Part shown: positions 62,625 through 64,000 of the stretch, in pieces
Layout of the letters: every line of letters begins with the position of its first letter
Numbering within the stretch: the first letter of the stretch is position 1
Source: Kosmotoga olearia TBF 19.5.1
Lineage (GTDB): Bacteria > Thermotogota > Thermotogae > Petrotogales > Kosmotogaceae
Length of the DNA stretch: 64,000 nucleotides
Direction: 5' to 3'
Assembly: GCF_000023325.1 (NCBI RefSeq)
Contig: NC_012785.1
Span: 1,674,001-1,738,000, forward strand
Made by a program: the position numbers and the translations under genes
Notes under the pieces: generated by a model
Database searches by the model: none
Told to the model about the DNA's origin: nothing
What the model saw: the letters and a program-made list of their open reading frames with translations, nothing else

Positions 62625-62969
62625 AAAGTATCACCTCTTCATTTCCTGAATAAGGAAAACACTCCTCCTTACATTACAGCCAGGTTCCCTTAAAGTAATT
62701 TAGAATCCTGCTGAACTTGTCAATCTAATTTTAACACAAGACCACTCATATCTCGCATTTCACTGTTTTGGAGGATGTAAGTAAGGAGAATCAGAGCATT
62801 TGTTGTTCTGTTTGTTCAAAAAAGTTTTTTTGGAAAAAGTTGTAAACAAACAAGAATCCGGGATAGGAGACAATTTTAGCCAGAATTAGTAGGTTACTTT
62901 AGTATAATGAATGTATATCAAACGATTTGTCACAACATTTCTTACAAGGTAAAACATAGAGGCGAGAGA
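62625..62969. other. Gene-poor interval before the small peptide
   Basis: 345 bases without a convincing gene. On the - strand TTGACA lies at 62723-62718, pointing at the PAS gene, but no good -10 follows at 17 bases; an extended -10 (TGtTAAAAT) lies further upstream, near 62740. On the + strand a hairpin with an 11-pair stem (one bulge), TTCTGTTTGTT against AACAAACAAGAA, spans 62806-62856, and a TATAAT occurs at 62903-62908 without a -35. Confidence 0.5.
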
Positions 62970-63032
62970 ATGAGGCGGTTTATTTTCCTGGTAGTTTTGG
63001 TGATTCTTGCAGTTTTTGGAAGTTGGATTTAA
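62970..63032 (+). CDS. Possible 20-residue hydrophobic peptide
   Basis: ATG 62970 opens MRRFIFLVVLVILAVFGSWI, which has two arginines then one membrane-spanning stretch. A GAGGCGAG element (62959-62966) is four bases upstream, and a TATAAT is at 62903. The size and composition resemble type I toxin or small membrane peptides, but many hydrophobic runs arise by chance. Function unknown; low confidence. Confidence 0.3.
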   Translation: MRRFIFLVVLVILAVFGSWI

Positions 63033-63051
63033 AGAACCTGTTAGGTATAAT
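63023..63051 (+). promoter_or_regulatory. Promoter of the esterase gene
   Basis: TTGGAT (63023-63028), 17 bases, TATAAT (63046-63051). Leader of about 50 bases containing the 14-base tandem repeat. Confidence 0.65.
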
Positions 63052-63056
63052 ACATG

Positions 63057-63084
63057 AATAAAACAAGTCTAATAAAACAAGTCT
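63057..63084. repeat. 14-bp tandem duplication
   Basis: AATAAAACAAGTCT occurs twice, exactly head to tail (63057-63070 and 63071-63084), in the leader of the esterase gene. It could be a recent slippage product or a repeated binding site. Confidence 0.8.
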
Positions 63085-63108
63085 GATGCATAGCTTGAGG
63101 TGATGTTA

Positions 63109-63861
63109 ATGTTTAATTTTTCGAGAACTCCGAAAGTAATGAAAGGTGCGGAAAGTATCCATCTGGAAGGCAATGATAACGCTGTTCTCTTGATTCATGG
63201 TTTTACAGGAAGCCCTTTTGAGCTCAAAGAACTTGCTCATTGTTTGAACGAAAGCGGTTACTCCGTGGATGTCCCAAGGCTGCCCGGTCATGGTACGGTT
63301 ATTGAAGATATGCTAACAACAAGGTATCAGGATTGGCTGAGAAAGGTAGTCGATGCGTACATTGATTTGAAATCGAAGTACAAAAAAGTTTTTGTGGGCG
63401 GGCTCTCCATGGGTGGAACGCTTACATTGGCGTTAGCTGAGATATTTGGTGATATCGATGGGATATTCCCTCTGGCTGCCCCTATAAAACTGAACAGAAT
63501 GGACTTAAAACTAACGTGGTTAATGAAGTATTTTGTCAAAACTCGGCCAAAAGACCCAAAGGGCAACGTTGAAACTGTTTCGTATGATGCCGATCCTATA
63601 CCTCAGGCGTGGGAAATGAACAAACTTATGGCAATGGTTAGAAAGAATTTGAGAAGGGTGACAGCCCCCTGTCTCGTGGTTTATTCTAAAAAAGATGGAA
63701 CCGTACCGTATAGCAATGCAGAGCTTGTATACCACGGTATTTCATCGGAGAAGAGGAAGCTTGTGTCCCTTGAAGAAAGTGGTCATATAATTACCATGGA
63801 TGTAGAAAAAGAAAAGGTTTCGTCGTCTGTGATGGAATTCATAAGAAAAATAGAAAAATAA
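63109..63861 (+). CDS. Alpha/beta hydrolase, carboxylesterase Est30-like
   Basis: 250 aa. Oxyanion region LLIHGFTGSPFEL, nucleophile Ser100 in GGLSMGG, acid in YSKKDGTVP, and the catalytic histidine in LEESGHII. Order and length match the Est30/monoacylglycerol lipase-like family. No signal peptide. ATG 63109 is eight bases from GAGGTGA; ATG 63103 overlaps it. Confidence 0.87.
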   Translation: MFNFSRTPKVMKGAESIHLEGNDNAVLLIHGFTGSPFELKELAHCLNESGYSVDVPRLPGHGTVIEDMLTTRYQDWLRKVVDAYIDLKSKYKKVFVGGLSMGGTLTLALAEIFGDIDGIFPLAAPIKLNRMDLKLTWLMKYFVKTRPKDPKGNVETVSYDADPIPQAWEMNKLMAMVRKNLRRVTAPCLVVYSKKDGTVPYSNAELVYHGISSEKRKLVSLEESGHIITMDVEKEKVSSSVMEFIRKIEK

Positions 63862-63888
63862 CAAGCCCCCTGGTCGGGGGCTTGTTTG
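63861..63888. terminator. Bidirectional terminator between esterase and tRNA-Thr
   Basis: ACAAGCCCCC (63861-63870) and GGGGGCTTGT (63876-63885) form a ten-pair hairpin. It is followed by TTT on the + strand and by TTATTTTT on the - strand, so it also ends the tRNA. Confidence 0.88.
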
Positions 63889-63889
63889 G

Positions 63890-63966
63890 TGGAGCAGGCG
63901 ATGAGACTCGAACTCACAACCTCCGCCTTACCAAGGCGGCGCTCCACCGATTGAAGCTACGCCTGC
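63890..63966 (-). tRNA. tRNA-Thr (anticodon GGT)
   Basis: 77 nt with encoded CCA. Acceptor arms GCAGGCG and CGCCTGC, discriminator T, CCA at 63892-63890. Anticodon stem CCGCC/GGCGG around the loop TTGGTAA, giving anticodon GGT for ACC/ACU codons. T arm GTGAG TTCGAGT CTCAT. Confidence 0.95.
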
Positions 63967-63976
63967 TCGTTCAGTG

Positions 63977-63982
63977 AGTATA
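63977..63982 (-). promoter_or_regulatory. -10 element of tRNA-Thr(GGT)
   Basis: TATACT on the - strand, 11 bases ahead of the tRNA 5' end; the -35 lies at the very edge of the window and cannot be judged. Confidence 0.55.
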
Positions 63983-64000
63983 ATATCATAGACCTTAAAA

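Noticed and set aside
62802-62891. 29-codon frame from a TTG in the main gap
   Set aside because: Low-complexity composition overlapping the hairpin, and no well-spaced ribosome binding site.
1-64000. Search for CRISPR arrays, insertion sequences, integrases, phage genes and restriction systems
   Set aside because: No regularly spaced repeats, transposase motifs or phage-type proteins were seen; the region is ordinary chromosomal backbone.

Overview
This is a dense, almost fully coding stretch (roughly 42 % G+C by eye) from a bacterial chromosome. Gene content and gene order suggest Thermotogota, probably a Kosmotoga- or Mesotoga-like member. The pointers are a rimO-pgsA-thpR-recA-recX-rny run, a DHH-CBS-CBS-CCA-adding fusion enzyme, an EF-G paralogue, a glutamine-dependent NAD synthetase, and very compact operons with ATGA/TTGA overlaps, strong GGAGG ribosome binding sites and many TTG/GTG starts. 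The genus is inferred from proteins only; there is no 16S gene in the window. I see no insertion sequence, prophage, CRISPR array or obvious foreign island.

Layout. (1) 1-4629, + strand: end of rimO, pgsA, thpR, recA, recX and rny (RNase Y). (2) 4637-17074, +: a tRNA-Thr(CGT) with its own promoter and terminator, then tilS, ftsH, a FlK-like hotdog protein, a B12-binding radical SAM protein, a PhoB/PhoR-type two-component pair, a pyrimidine-nucleoside phosphorylase, an exported NAGPA-domain protein and an EF-G-like GTPase, closed by a terminator. (3) 17085-23847, +: alpha-amylase, ylxP, yqeK, a membrane-anchored unknown, an LCP-family enzyme, a LolCD-like ABC pair and a GAF/fRMsr-like protein; then monocistronic speC-like decarboxylase. 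(4) 37839 down to 25161, - strand: an apparent 11-gene operon (GIY-YIG protein, SAM hydrolase, histidine kinase, NtrC-type regulator, CCA-adding fusion, NUDIX, ispE, rqcH, two membrane proteins, a secreted propeller-like protein). (5) 37899-42247: ornithine-racemase-like gene (+), anion permease plus CBS protein (-), htrA (+). (6) 52992 down to 42266, -: frr-uppS-cdsA-alaS-mrnC-rlmB-mutL, then a cobalamin riboswitch and btuF-btuC-btuD, followed by a candidate ~70-nt RNA. (7) 53045-59606, +: yajC-secD-secF, tRNA-Ala(GGC), a phospholipase D-like protein, nadE, a HAD phosphatase. (8) 59603-62624, -: a multi-PAS protein and an unknown helical protein. (9) 62625-63109: the only long gene-poor gap, with a possible 20-aa peptide; then an esterase (+) and tRNA-Thr(GGT) (-).

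Functional themes are information processing (recA/recX, mutL, rny, mrnC, tilS, CCA addition, alaS, frr, rqcH, EF-G-like), envelope and secretion (pgsA, cdsA, uppS, ispE, yajC-secDF, ftsH, htrA, rhomboid, LCP, LolCD-like), and signalling (two two-component systems plus a PAS-only protein). B12 uptake is controlled by a riboswitch, in a genome that also encodes a B12-domain radical SAM protein.

The least ordinary signals are regulatory. rny and secD each have a strong Shine-Dalgarno sequence separated from the ATG by a hairpin that would restore normal spacing. Three promoters place the ribosome binding site directly at the predicted transcription start. A promoter-terminator unit after btuD looks like a small RNA. 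Other points worth a look are an NtrC-type activator with an intact GAFTGA motif in a lineage not expected to use sigma-54, a GIY-YIG gene that seems to begin at CTG, and an EF-G paralogue with an altered G4 motif.
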